Assembly (NCBI GenBank): GCA_900539695.1
Contig: UQDG01000018.1
Location: 1-44,629, forward strand
Direction of reading: 5' to 3'
Length of the DNA: 44,629 nucleotides
Source of the DNA: an uncultured Oscillospiraceae bacterium
Lineage (GTDB): Bacteria; Bacillota; Clostridia; Oscillospirales; Ruminococcaceae
Part shown: positions 1-9,000 of the stretch, piece after piece
How positions within the stretch are numbered: position 1 is the stretch's first letter
How the letters are laid out: every line of letters begins with the position of its first letter
Program-made: the position numbers and the translations under genes
Notes under the pieces: generated by a model
The model's input: only the letters and a program-made list of their open reading frames with translations
Told to the model about the DNA's origin: nothing
Database searches by the model: none

Positions 1-64
1 TTGCTTAGCAGCTTGTACTTCTCGCTCGCCGCATCGGCACTTAGAATTGTGCGGTGTTGCCCTA
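1..64 (-). repeat. 178-bp TIR element, partial copy 1
   Basis: This is the terminal part of the same element seen complete at 5746, 21051 and 35304. It keeps the cttagcagc / ctcgctcgcc / atcggcactta segment and the end GCGGTGTTGCCCTA. The window edge cuts it, so the rest lies outside. Orientation matches the copy at 35304. Some divergence (gcttgtacttc in place of gctgccgcacttc) suggests an older copy. Confidence 0.8.
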
Positions 65-71
65 ATATAAA

Positions 72-106
72 ACCAAAAGCCCCCGGTACTTAACGGTACC
101 GGGGGC
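72..106 (-). terminator. Rho-independent terminator of the RICIN gene
   Basis: A perfect 11-bp GC-rich stem (79-89 with 96-106, GCCCCCGGTAC arms) has a 6-nt loop. On the minus strand it is followed by a T-rich run (CTTTTGGTTTTAT). It lies about 60 nt beyond the stop codon of the minus-strand gene at 166. Confidence 0.85.
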
Positions 107-165
107 AACTTGTTACAGCATAATTCGGTGCAGGGGGTTATCGGGCAAGAATGTGCAGGTGCAAA

Positions 166-1065
166 TTACTTGCGCTTGCTCTTGCGGCCGCGCTTTTTGG
201 CGGCGGTGTTCACAGCGGTCTTGACCTCGGCAGCAGCCTTTTCGGCGGCCTTGACGGTCTCCTCTACAACAGGGGCAGCAGCCTTGACAGCTTCCGCGAC
301 GACCGGCTTAGCGGCCTCGACGGTCTTTTCGACGACAGGCTCAGCAGCCTTAACAGCCTTCTCAACCACGGGCTTAGCAGCCTCGACAGTCTTCTCAACT
401 ACGGGCTTGGCAGCCTTGACGGCCTTCTCGGCAACAGGCTTTGCGGCCTTGGCGGCCTTTTCTGCAACGGGCTTGGCTGCCTTGGCAGCCTTCTCGACAG
501 CGGGGGCAACCGCTACAGCAGCAGCGTCGACGATCTCGGTAGCAGCCTTTTCAGCGGCGGCCTTAGCCTTGACGGCGGAAGCCTTCACGCTGGTCTTGGG
601 CTTGCGGGTGACCTCGTTGATGGTCCAGTACTGGTTCTCGCCGTTGACGTCGGCCCAGATCTGCAGCGGAGTGCCGTTGACAGCGCTCATGCCGGCATCC
701 AGCAGCTTGCCTGCCAGGTTGCTCTTGATCTTAACGCGGCCATCGTTGGAAGGCTCGACCACCCACAGCTGGCTGGAAGCGGGGGCACCCTCCCACTGGT
801 GTACGCGGGTGCCGTCGCTGACACCGCCCATATCCAGGTCCATCATCTTGCCGGTGAAACGGTTCTGCACGCGGTAGACGCCGTCGCCTGCGGCAACGAA
901 GCCCCACTGCTGCCACTCGGCATTGGCGTCGTCCCACAGCTGGATCTTGGCGCCGTTCTCGATATTATAATCGGCAACCTCAACGACCTTGCCGTTGGCG
1001 GCGTTGATGGTGTAGTACTTACCCTCGGTGATCACGGTCTGTGCAATTTTCTTCTTGGCTGCCAT
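166..1065 (-). CDS. RICIN-type beta-trefoil lectin domain protein with histone H1-like repetitive tail
   Basis: A 299-residue protein. I start it at ATG 1065 because AGGGAGGTAG lies just upstream; the frame is open further but without a better site. Residues ~10-150 form a RICIN/beta-trefoil-like domain: three sub-repeats each end in a QxW-type motif (QQW, QLW, QYW), the carbohydrate-binding fold signature. Residues ~160-285 are Ala/Lys/Pro/Val/Glu-rich with about eight tandem 11-residue units of the type (A/T)VKAAKPVVEK, and the protein ends in the very basic KKRGRKSKRK. No signal peptide or membrane segment is visible, so it is probably cytoplasmic. RICIN domains are usually in secreted enzymes, and H1-like tails bind nucleic acid or polyanions; the combination is odd. 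It has its own strong promoter, long leader and terminator, so it is monocistronic. The function is unknown; a DNA/RNA- or glycan-associated structural protein is only a guess. Confidence 0.85.
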   Translation of the reverse strand: MAAKKKIAQTVITEGKYYTINAANGKVVEVADYNIENGAKIQLWDDANAEWQQWGFVAAGDGVYRVQNRFTGKMMDLDMGGVSDGTRVHQWEGAPASSQLWVVEPSNDGRVKIKSNLAGKLLDAGMSAVNGTPLQIWADVNGENQYWTINEVTRKPKTSVKASAVKAKAAAEKAATEIVDAAAVAVAPAVEKAAKAAKPVAEKAAKAAKPVAEKAVKAAKPVVEKTVEAAKPVVEKAVKAAEPVVEKTVEAAKPVVAEAVKAAAPVVEETVKAAEKAAAEVKTAVNTAAKKRGRKSKRK

Positions 1066-1198
1066 ATTGGCTACCTCCCTATTCATAAACAGTTCTGTAA
1101 ACGTATCCATGCGGCCTATATCGGCGCTGCCTAATCGGTTGCGCTGTACCCTCTGCCGCGGTATCTTATGCAGCCGAATAATCGTGGCTACGTCACCT

Positions 1199-1227
1199 AT
1201 TATAACCACTTTTTACCAATTCGTCAA
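1199..1227 (-). promoter_or_regulatory. Promoter of the RICIN gene
   Basis: On the minus strand TTGACG (1222-1227) is followed by 17 nt and TATAAT (1199-1204), a near-consensus sigma-A promoter. The predicted start near 1192 leaves a leader of about 125 nt before the ATG at 1065. I see no clear riboswitch fold in that leader. Confidence 0.75.
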
Positions 1228-1256
1228 CTTTTTGGCGGTAATGCGGCACTTTACAC

Positions 1257-1289
1257 AAAAAAGCCGGGACAGCGGCAAGCCATCCCGGC
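1257..1289 (-). terminator. Terminator of the MarR-ABC exporter operon
   Basis: GCCGGGA (1263-1269) pairs with TCCCGGC (1283-1289). On the minus strand the stem is followed by six T residues. It lies about 75 nt past the stop of the ABC gene at 1363 and just upstream of the RICIN promoter. Confidence 0.8.
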
Positions 1290-1362
1290 AATTTTGATTG
1301 ATTGTACACCAGATTGCTGCAATTTTTGCGCAGCAACGCTGCACACTATTCTGTCAATGCGT

Positions 1363-3288
1363 TCAGCTGTTCTCGGCAAAATTGCCTGTGTACAGGGTGT
1401 AGTAACGGCCTTTCTGGGCGATCAGCTCGTCGTGGGTGCCGCGCTCGATGATGCGGCCCTGCTCCAAAACCATGATGCAGTCCGAGTTGCGGACGGTGGA
1501 CAGGCGGTGGGCAATGACGAAGGTCGTACGGCCGTACATCAGGCCGTCCATGCCGTCCTGCACCAGTTTTTCGGTGCGGGTATCAATGGAGGAAGTTGCC
1601 TCGTCCAAAATCAGCACCGGCGGGTCAGCAACGGCAGCACGGGCAATAGCCAGCAGCTGGCGCTGGCCCTGGCTCAGGTTGGTGCCGTCGCCGGTCAGCA
1701 TGGTGTTGTAGCCATCGGGCAGATGCTTGATGAAGCTGTCGGCGTTAGCCAACTTGGCGGCGGCCATGCACTCTTCATCGGTGGCGGTCAGGCGGCCGTA
1801 GCGGATGTTCTCCATAACGGTGCCGGTGAACAGGTGGGTATCCTGCAGCACGATGCCAAGAGAGGAACGCAGAGCGTTCTTTTCGATGGACTTGATGTCG
1901 TGGCCGTCGTAGAGGATCTGACCCTTCTGGATGTCGTAGAAGCGGTTGATCAGGTTGGTGATGGTGGTCTTACCGGCGCCGGTAGAACCGACGAAAGCGA
2001 TCTTCTGGCCCGGACGGCCGTAGAGGTTGATGTCGTGCAGGACGATTTTGCCCTCATCGTAGCCGAAGTCCACATCCTTAAAGACGATGTCGCCCTTCAG
2101 CTGGGTGTAAGTGACAGTGCCATCGGCGTTCTGCTTTTTCCAGGCCCAGATGCCGGTGGACTCGTTGGTCTCGGTCAGGGTGTCGTCGGCTTGGAACTTG
2201 GCATGCACCAGGGTGATGTCGCCCTCGTTGACCTCGGGCTTTTCATCCAGCAGGGCGAAGATACGGGCGCCGCCAGCCAGAGCCATAACGACCGAGTTCA
2301 GCTGCATGGAGATCTGAGTGATGGGCTGGTTGAAGCTCTTATTAAAGGTCAGGAAGCTGGCCAGCTTGCCCAGCGTCAGGCTGCCGACGCCGCCGATGGC
2401 CAGCGCACCGCCGACCACAGCGCAGAGCACGTAGCTCAGGTTGCCCAGCTGGCCGTTGACGGGCATCGCCACCAGAGAGTAGGCGTTGGCCTTGTCGGCG
2501 CTGTGGAACAGCTCATCGTTGAGTTCATTGAACTCCTTGATGGCGGCATCCTCGTGGCAGAAAACCTTGACGACCTTCTGGCCGTTCATCATTTCCTCGA
2601 TGTAGCCGTTGACTTTGCCCAGCTCTTGCTGCTGCTTGAGGAAGTACTTGCCGGAGTTGCCGGTGAGATACTTGGTGGCCAGCATCATAGCGCCGACCAT
2701 GACCAGGGTCAGTACGCTCAGCGGCACACTGAGGTAAAGCATGGACAAAAATACGCTGACTACCGTAATGATCGTATTGACCAGCTGGGGCAGGCTCTGG
2801 CTGATGAGCTGGCGCAGGGTATCAATATCGTTGGTGTAGACAGACATGATGTCGCCGTGGGCGTGGCTGTCAAAATACTTGATGGGCAGTGTCTGCATGT
2901 GGACGAACAGGTCGTCGCGCAGACGTTTCAGGGTGCCCTGGGTGATCTTGGCCATGGTGCGGTTCTGGATGAAGAAGGCCAGGATGCCCACGCCGTAGAA
3001 GCAGGCCACACGGGTGATGGCATGCAGCAGGCCGGAGAAATCGTTGCTCTTTTCGGCCAGCAGGGGCAGGATGTAGCTGTCGATCAGAGTCTGCATAAAC
3101 AGGGTGCCCTGGACCTGAGCGAACACGCCGAGCAGAATACCGCACAGCACCAGGATGACCTGGAACTTGTACTGCTTCATCACGTAGGCCAGGATGCGCT
3201 TGAACACCTTGCCGGGGTTCTCTACTTTGGGGCGGGGGCCTGCGTTGCGGCCGGGGCCCATTTTTACTACTTTAGGCTGCTGTGCCAT
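1363..3288 (-). CDS. ABC exporter half-transporter, subunit with consensus NBD
   Basis: A 641-residue type IV (type I exporter) ABC half-transporter: an N-terminal six-helix membrane domain (~45-340) and a nucleotide-binding domain. Walker A GSTGAGKTT is near 433, the signature near 536, Walker B LILDEATSSID near 560 with the catalytic Glu, and the H-loop IAHRLST near 591. The signature reads LSQGQ instead of LSGGQ. That deviation is typical of one partner in heterodimeric exporters, where it contributes to the degenerate ATP site. There is an insertion between the membrane domain and the NBD (~360-395). The ATG overlaps the upstream gene's stop by one base (TGATG), so the pair is translationally coupled. 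It probably exports hydrophobic drugs or peptides; the substrate cannot be told from sequence. Confidence 0.92.
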   Translation of the reverse strand: MAQQPKVVKMGPGRNAGPRPKVENPGKVFKRILAYVMKQYKFQVILVLCGILLGVFAQVQGTLFMQTLIDSYILPLLAEKSNDFSGLLHAITRVACFYGVGILAFFIQNRTMAKITQGTLKRLRDDLFVHMQTLPIKYFDSHAHGDIMSVYTNDIDTLRQLISQSLPQLVNTIITVVSVFLSMLYLSVPLSVLTLVMVGAMMLATKYLTGNSGKYFLKQQQELGKVNGYIEEMMNGQKVVKVFCHEDAAIKEFNELNDELFHSADKANAYSLVAMPVNGQLGNLSYVLCAVVGGALAIGGVGSLTLGKLASFLTFNKSFNQPITQISMQLNSVVMALAGGARIFALLDEKPEVNEGDITLVHAKFQADDTLTETNESTGIWAWKKQNADGTVTYTQLKGDIVFKDVDFGYDEGKIVLHDINLYGRPGQKIAFVGSTGAGKTTITNLINRFYDIQKGQILYDGHDIKSIEKNALRSSLGIVLQDTHLFTGTVMENIRYGRLTATDEECMAAAKLANADSFIKHLPDGYNTMLTGDGTNLSQGQRQLLAIARAAVADPPVLILDEATSSIDTRTEKLVQDGMDGLMYGRTTFVIAHRLSTVRNSDCIMVLEQGRIIERGTHDELIAQKGRYYTLYTGNFAENS

Positions 3289-5045
3289 CAGGCTTCCCCT
3301 CCCTTCTCGTCAAAATCGCCGGAGCCTTTGGTCTGGCTGTTGTAGACATCCTGATAGATGGCGTTGGTCTTCAGCAGGTTGGCGGGGGTATCAAAGCCGC
3401 TGACCCTGCCGTTATCCAGCACCAGCACCTTGTCAGCGTTCTCGACAGAGGAAATACGCTGTGCCACGATGAACACCGTCGTGCCGGGGATCTTCTCGGC
3501 AAAGGAACGGCGGATCCTGGCGTCGGTGGCGGTATCGACAGCGGAAGTGGAGTCGTCCAGGATCAGGATGCGGGGCTTTTTCAGCAGGGCACGGGCGATG
3601 CAGAGGCGCTGCTTCTGGCCGCCGGATACGTTGTTGCCGCCCTGCTCAATGTGGGTCTGGTACTTATCGGGGAAGCGCTCGATAAATTCATCGGCGCAGG
3701 CCTGCTTGCAGGCGTCCACGATCTCTGCGTCGGTGGCGTCGGGGTTGCCCCAGCGCAGGTTGTCGGCGATGGTGCCGCTGAACAATTCGTTCTTTTGCAG
3801 CACCATGGCCACGTTATTGCGCAGGGTCTCCAGGTCATAACGGCGCACATCCACACCGCCGATGGAGACGTTGCCCTCGGTCACGTCATACAGGCGGGGC
3901 AGCAGCTGCACCAGGCTGGACTTGGCCGAGCCGGTGCCGCCGATGATACCGATGGTCTCGCCAGACTTGATGTCCAGGTCGATGTCGCTCAGCACCTTCT
4001 CGCCGTTCTTCTTGTAGGAGAAGCTGACGTGGTCGAACTTGACAGAACCGTCCTTGACGTCCATGACGGGGTTTTCGCCGTTGGTCAGGTCAGACTTCTC
4101 ATCCAGGACCTCGGCTACACGTTTGGCGGAAGCGGCGGACATGGTGATCATGACAAACACCATCGAGAGCATCATCAGGCTCATCAGGATGTTCATGCAG
4201 TAGCTCAGCATGCTCATCAGGTCACCGGTGGTGAAGGTGGTGGCGCCTGAGCTGACGATGAGCCGTGCGCCCATCCAGCTGATGAGCAGGATGCAGCTGT
4301 AGACGGTCAACTGCATGAAGGGGGCGTTCCAGGCGATGATAAGTTCAGCGCGCATCAGCAGGTTGCGCACGTTCTCGCTGGCCTTGCGGAACTTCTCGCT
4401 CTCGAACTTTTCCCGCACGTAGGCTTTGACCACGCGGATTGCAGAAACATTCTCCTGCACGTTCTCGTTCAGGTCATCGTACTTGCGGAAAGCCTCGGTG
4501 AAATAGCGGGTGGCGTGCGTCATGATATACACCAGCACGCAGCCCAGCAGGATGACCGCGATCAAGTAAATGTTAGCCAGCTGGCGGTTGATGGTGTAGG
4601 ACATGATCAGCGCCACGATCATGCTGGCAGGCGCACGGATGGACATGCGCAGCAACATCTGATAGGCGTTTTGGATGTTGGTAACGTCGGTGGTCATACG
4701 GGTGACCAGACCGGCGGTAGAGTATTTATCGATGTTGGCAAAGCTGAAGGTCTGGATATTTTTAAACATGCCGCGGCGCAGATTGCGGGCAAAACCGGTG
4801 GCGGCATGGGAGCCAAGCACGGCACCCAAAATGCCAAACAGCAGGCCAAACAACGCTGCAACGATCATCTGGGCACCAACGATGTAGATGACCTGCATAT
4901 TGCCGGGGGTGACGCCATCGTCAATGATGGAAGCCATCAGTTTGGGGATGATCATCTCCATGATGACCTCGCAGATCATAAAGATCGGCGTCAGGATCGA
5001 GACCAGGCGGAATCCCTTTGTCTCACGTCCGAGTGTTTTCAGCAA
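3288..5045 (-). CDS. ABC exporter half-transporter, subunit with degenerate NBD
   Basis: A 585-residue half-transporter with an N-terminal membrane domain (~15-310) and a C-terminal NBD. Walker A is GGTGSAKSS (~368; Ala where Gly is usual), the signature VSGGQKQR (~472) is canonical, Walker B LILDDSTSAVD (~491) has Asp in place of the catalytic Glu, and the H-loop His is replaced by Gln (VAQRISS, ~525). Together with the LSQGQ of its partner this makes one of the two ATP sites non-canonical, as known for TM287/288, BmrCD and LmrCD exporters. The start is TTG at 5045, chosen because AAAGGAG lies 7-8 nt upstream; the ATG nearby is out of frame. The TTG lies inside the last codons of the MarR gene (7-nt overlap), implying coupled translation. 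Confidence 0.92.
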   Translation of the reverse strand: MLKTLGRETKGFRLVSILTPIFMICEVIMEMIIPKLMASIIDDGVTPGNMQVIYIVGAQMIVAALFGLLFGILGAVLGSHAATGFARNLRRGMFKNIQTFSFANIDKYSTAGLVTRMTTDVTNIQNAYQMLLRMSIRAPASMIVALIMSYTINRQLANIYLIAVILLGCVLVYIMTHATRYFTEAFRKYDDLNENVQENVSAIRVVKAYVREKFESEKFRKASENVRNLLMRAELIIAWNAPFMQLTVYSCILLISWMGARLIVSSGATTFTTGDLMSMLSYCMNILMSLMMLSMVFVMITMSAASAKRVAEVLDEKSDLTNGENPVMDVKDGSVKFDHVSFSYKKNGEKVLSDIDLDIKSGETIGIIGGTGSAKSSLVQLLPRLYDVTEGNVSIGGVDVRRYDLETLRNNVAMVLQKNELFSGTIADNLRWGNPDATDAEIVDACKQACADEFIERFPDKYQTHIEQGGNNVSGGQKQRLCIARALLKKPRILILDDSTSAVDTATDARIRRSFAEKIPGTTVFIVAQRISSVENADKVLVLDNGRVSGFDTPANLLKTNAIYQDVYNSQTKGSGDFDEKGGEA

Positions 5046-5566
5046 GTTTCATTGCTCCTTTCCGGGGTAGATTGTTTTGCTTCGGCCTCGATGGACTGGG
5101 CGTTGTGCAGGATTTGGTTCAGCACCACGCGGGCAGCGGCCATTTCTTCGGGGGTAAGGCCCTGTTGCAGGTCCTGCTCAAAGCGGTCAATGCTGGCTCG
5201 GATGCGGTCGTGGTAGGCCACCCCTTTGGGGGTGGCGGCCAGCCGCTTTAAGCGGGCATCTTTCTCGACCGAGCAGCGGGTGATGAAACCATCCTGCTCC
5301 ATGCCCTGCAGGATCGCCGTGACGCTGGAACGGCGGATGTGGAACCATTGTTCTACATCGCGCTGGTAGACATCACGGTTTTCGTTGTTCGCGCAGATGA
5401 TCTCGCCCAGCAGCATACCGCGCACACCGGTCAGCTCCGGGGTGACTTCGGCTGCAATGCGGGTATCCATAGCGCGGCGCAGCATACGGGATGTATGGCT
5501 GAGCAGCGCACCGAAATGCTTGTTTACGCAGCCATCCCGAACCGTGGCTGGATTTTGGCAGATCAT
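5039..5566 (-). CDS. MarR-family transcriptional regulator
   Basis: A 175-residue winged-helix protein. The HTH region (WFHIRRSSVTAILQGMEQDG, ~75-95) is followed by a basic wing (KDARLKR) and a C-terminal dimerisation helix, the usual MarR length and layout. The ATG at 5566 is preferred over GTG at 5575 because AAGGAAGG would sit directly against the GTG but is correctly spaced from the ATG. It is the first gene of a three-gene operon with the two ABC subunits, the common arrangement for a ligand-relieved repressor of a multidrug exporter. A 13-nt palindrome lies between its promoter and start codon, consistent with autorepression. The ligand is unknown. Confidence 0.9.
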   Translation of the reverse strand: MICQNPATVRDGCVNKHFGALLSHTSRMLRRAMDTRIAAEVTPELTGVRGMLLGEIICANNENRDVYQRDVEQWFHIRRSSVTAILQGMEQDGFITRCSVEKDARLKRLAATPKGVAYHDRIRASIDRFEQDLQQGLTPEEMAAARVVLNQILHNAQSIEAEAKQSTPERSNETC

Positions 5567-5595
5567 CGTTCTCACCTTCCTTATCGGGTCGTTTT

Positions 5596-5639
5596 GTTAG
5601 CCTGCGAATTGTTCATTCATGAATTGTTCGCATGCTAAC
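5596..5639 (-). promoter_or_regulatory. Candidate MarR operator palindrome
   Basis: GTTAGCCTGCGAA (5596-5608) and TTCGCATGCTAAC (5627-5639) are inverted repeats with one mismatch, separated by 18 nt that contain a further small palindrome (TTCATTCATGAA). The site lies just downstream of the predicted transcription start, where a repressor would block the operon. Assigning it to the adjacent MarR protein is inference. Confidence 0.6.
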
Positions 5640-5660
5640 TGTTTATATTCGTACTTGGAT

Positions 5661-5688
5661 AGTATATCACCGATTGGGAAAATGTCAA
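5661..5688 (-). promoter_or_regulatory. Promoter of the marR-ABC operon
   Basis: Minus strand: TTGACA (5683-5688), a 16-nt spacer ending in TGA, then TATACT (5661-5666). Both hexamers are near consensus and the spacer carries a TG-type extension. Confidence 0.75.
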
Positions 5689-5700
5689 GAGATGAATTTT

Positions 5701-5733
5701 AAAAAGCCCCCTCAAAGAGGGAGCTTTCTTTTA
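5701..5733. terminator. Probable bidirectional terminator
   Basis: An imperfect stem (5703-5713 with 5717-5727, 10 of 11 pairs) is flanked by A5 on the left and TTTCTTTT on the right. It can therefore terminate on either strand. It most likely ends the minus-strand FtsX-operon transcript, which would first cross the repeat at 5746-5923. Confidence 0.65.
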
Positions 5734-5745
5734 CCTGCTTTCATC

Positions 5746-5923
5746 TAGGGCAATACCGCATAATTCTAAGTGCCGATACGGCGAGCGAGGTGCGGCAGAT
5801 GCTAAGCCAAAAGCGCAGATAATACTTTGTGTATTATCGAGCATTTTGGCAACGCAGATGCCGTGCCGCAGCCGCCGGAGCGGTGCTTAAGCCGTTAGGC
5901 GGGAATTGTGCGGTGTTGCCTTA
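5746..5923 (+). repeat. 178-bp TIR element, copy 2
   Basis: A complete copy. The ends TAGGGCAATACCGC and GCGGTGTTGCCTTA are imperfect terminal inverted repeats of about 20 bp, bounded by TA. The centre holds a perfect hairpin (GATAATAC / GTATTATC around TTTGT) nested in GCCAAAA / TTTTGGC arms. No reading frame of note. It differs from the copy at 21051 at only three positions. It lies between the 3' end of the FtsX gene and the terminator at 5701. Confidence 0.9.
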
Positions 5924-6003
5924 GGTATCATAGTCGTTACTTTCGTTAGAAAAACGCCCCAAACAACTTTAACGAATCTAGCGATTTTAACGAAAATGAT
6001 ACC
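5924..6003. repeat. 80-bp nested inverted repeat
   Basis: GGTATCAT (5924-5931) pairs with ATGATACC (5996-6003). Inside are TTCGTTA (5942-5948) and TAACGAA (5970-5976 and 5988-5994). It directly abuts the end of the 178-bp element. No coding potential. The role is unknown: recombination site, protein-binding site, or part of the FtsX-operon 3' UTR. The rest of the gap to 6068 holds only a small GCTCCT/AGGAGC hairpin. Confidence 0.55.
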
Positions 6004-6068
6004 TATTTTACATTAGATATATGTTTGCAATCGGCTCCTTCTATTTATAGGAGCTTCATGCGTCCGTT

Positions 6069-9000
6069 TTATTCCGGCGCTTTCATGCTCTCTACCATCG
6101 AAATGCGTTTCAGCAGCCGCTGCATAACCAGGTTGACCAGCGTGCTGAACAGCAGGGTCAGGGCAATGGCGTAGGCAAAGCTTTGGGGGTAGATCTGCCG
6201 CCCAAACATGACGGCATCGACCTCCACCGTGGTGATGACGAAGCTGTGCAGGGCAATGCCGCCTGCCAGGCCTAACAGCGTGCCGATCAGCGTTAAGGCC
6301 ACGCTCTCGCGGTTAACGTAGGCGTAGACCTCTGGGTCGTAGAAGCCCAGCACCTTGATGGTGGCGATCTCCTTGACACGCTCGGCAATGTTGATGTTGG
6401 AGAGGTTATACAGCACCACGAACGCCAGCGATGCCGCACAGACGATGATGAGCACGACCACTGCATCGATGGAGTTAAGCATGTTGAGCACCTGTTTCAC
6501 GTTGTCCTGCGTGAAGTTCAGGCTGGCCACATTGTCCATCGCCAGCAGGTCCGCCGAGAGGGTATCGCGGGCTTCCTGGGTGTCCTCGGGCAGGATGCTC
6601 ATGATTGCGTTGTAGGCGGGAGCTTCGCCAAAACCGGCCTCGTACACCGCCGGGCTGAAGTAAACGTAATTGCTGACGTAATGCTCGCACACACCGCTGA
6701 CAGTGAAGTCAGCTGTCTTATCGTCGCTGTTAGTCAGGGTAATGGTGTCCCCTGCCTTTACACCCAGGGTCTTGGCCATCTTTTCGTTCACGACCACGCC
6801 CTGCTGCCCCAGCGGCACCGCCTTGCGGGAGAGGCGTTCGTGCAGGTCAGCAAACTCAGCAAACTTGTCCACAGCCTGGGGAACCATGAGGTAGACGTCC
6901 ATCTCACCGTTGGGGCCATCCTGCCGGGTGGATTCCATGGCAACGGTCAGCGAATCGGTGACGTTCTCATTATTATAAAGGTAGTCGTAAACAGGGCCGC
7001 TTTCGGTGGCCTCCTGCTTGGTAACGATGGTCATCATGTCGTAGTGGTAAATGTCGCCGTACTGCTTGGTGATGATGGAGTTCAGCGAATCCGAGATGCC
7101 GAAGCCCGCCACCAGCAGCGAGGTGCAGCCCGCCACGCCGATGACCGTCATCCAGAAGCGCTTTTTGTAGCGCAGCAGGTTGCGGCAGGTAACTTTCCAG
7201 CTGAAGGGCAGCCGCCGCCACAGCGGGGTGATGCGTTCCAGCAAAATGCGCTTGCCGGCCTTGGGGGCGCGGGGCAGCATAAGGGCCGCCGGGTCCTCCT
7301 GCAAGGTGGTGCGGCAGGCCAGCGCCGTGATGCCCATGGTGAGCAGGATAAGGGTGCCGCCCGCAAGCAACGCCTGGCTCAACCGCCAGGGGGTGGCAAT
7401 AGACGGCATATAATACATCAATTCATAGGCGGACCAGATGATGGACGGGAAGGCCTTGAAGCCGACGGCCAGTCCGGCTACTGTGCCCGCTGCAGCCGCC
7501 GTGAAGGCGTAGATCAGGTACTTTTGCATGATGGCTGCGCCCGAATAGCCCAGGGCTTTCAGCGTGCCGATCTGCAGGCGTTCTTCCTCGACCATGCGGG
7601 TCATGGTGGTGGATACCACCAGTGCCGCCACCAGGAAGAAGAATACCGGAAAGATGGTGGTAATGGCGGTGAGCTTATCCACATTGGCGGTAAAGGACGC
7701 ATAGCTGACGTTTTTGCTGCGGTCCCAGACGTACCAGGTGGGGTACTCCACATCGTTCAGGGCGGCTTCTCCGTCCTCGATTTGCGCGCGGGCATCGGCC
7801 AGGGCCTTTTCGGCTTCGGCCTTGGCGTCCTCATATTCTATTTCTCCGTCCCGTAGTTTTTGCAGGTTTTCGGCAATGGCTGTTTTGGCGTCATCCAGCT
7901 TTTTGCGGGCGTCGCTCAGCTGGCCTTTGGCGTCGTCGATCTGGCGGCGGGCATTGGCCATCTGCACCTTTTTGTCCTGCAGGGTGGCCCAGCCATCCTC
8001 CAGTTGGGCGCGGGCAGCCGCCAGCTGCTTTTTGCCGTCCTCGTACTGGGCCAGGCCGTCATAGTACTGCTTCCAGCCATCGTCCAGCTGGGCCTTGGCG
8101 GTGGCCAGTTTGGGGGCGTTGGCTTCCAGCTCGGCACGGGCGGCAGCCAGCTGAGCCGCACCCTGTTCGTATTGCAGCAGGCCCAACCGGTACTGGGTCA
8201 GCTGGCCCACGCCGGAAACCAGTTCTTCCAGCTGGGCTTTGCTGTCCTCGGGCAGGCTGGCCCACCAGGCTTCGACAGCGGCGTTCAGCTTGTCCCGGAT
8301 GTCATCGGGCAGTTCGGGGGCGAACTGACGCGCCCAATCGACAGCATTCTGCAAAGCCGTCTGCATGGCGGCAGGGTCGGCAGCATCAGCCACGGCGGCG
8401 ATATACGTCCGGGCCTCCTGCAAGCGCTGCTGTTGTTCTTCCGGCAGGGTGTCTGCGGGGATTTCATCGATGGCCGCCAGCAGATCGTTGGCCTGGGCGC
8501 GGATGGCATCCACCTGCTCCTGCGTCAGGCCTGCGGGGATGGTCAGACCGCCGTAATTCTGGATGGCTTGCCACAGTTCTTCCACCGTCTGGGGCGGCTG
8601 GGTGCCGTTGGCATCGCAGTTCTGGGCCAGCCAGCCGATAAACGCATCCACCTGGGCCGCATCCACTCCCAGCTTTTCGGCAATGGCTGCTATCCCCTGC
8701 TGGTAGGCGTCCGCGTTGGCGTCCAGCTGGGCCTTGGCGTCGGCCAGCTGCTTTTCGGCGGTTTCGATCTGTGCCAGGCCGTCGTTGTATTGTTTCAGTC
8801 CGGCTTCGTACTGAGCCTGGCCGTCCTCCAACTGTTTGCGGGCGGCTTCCAGCTTGGGGGCGTTGGCGGCAAGTTCGTCCTCCCCTGCCTGCAGCTGCGC
8901 CTCGGCGTCTTTCAGCTGGGCTTCGGCATTCGCCAATTGGGCCGCGCCATCGTTGAGCAGGGCTTCGTTGCTGGTCAGTTCGTTCAAGCCGTCTGCATAC

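Noticed and set aside
110..1134. Plus-strand frames across the RICIN gene with Ser/Thr/Ala or Leu/Gly repeats.
   Set aside because: The repeats are the shadow of the 33-nt coding repeat of the minus-strand gene.
1066..1192. The ~125-nt leader of the RICIN gene as a riboswitch.
   Set aside because: I could not find a conserved aptamer pattern or an expression-platform hairpin; only length is suggestive.
1168..3345. A long antisense reading frame opposite the ABC exporter subunit; similar ones lie opposite the FtsX permease and feoB.
   Set aside because: These are open only because of codon bias in the GC-rich sense gene; they lack start signals and have low-complexity Gly/Ala/Asp/His products.
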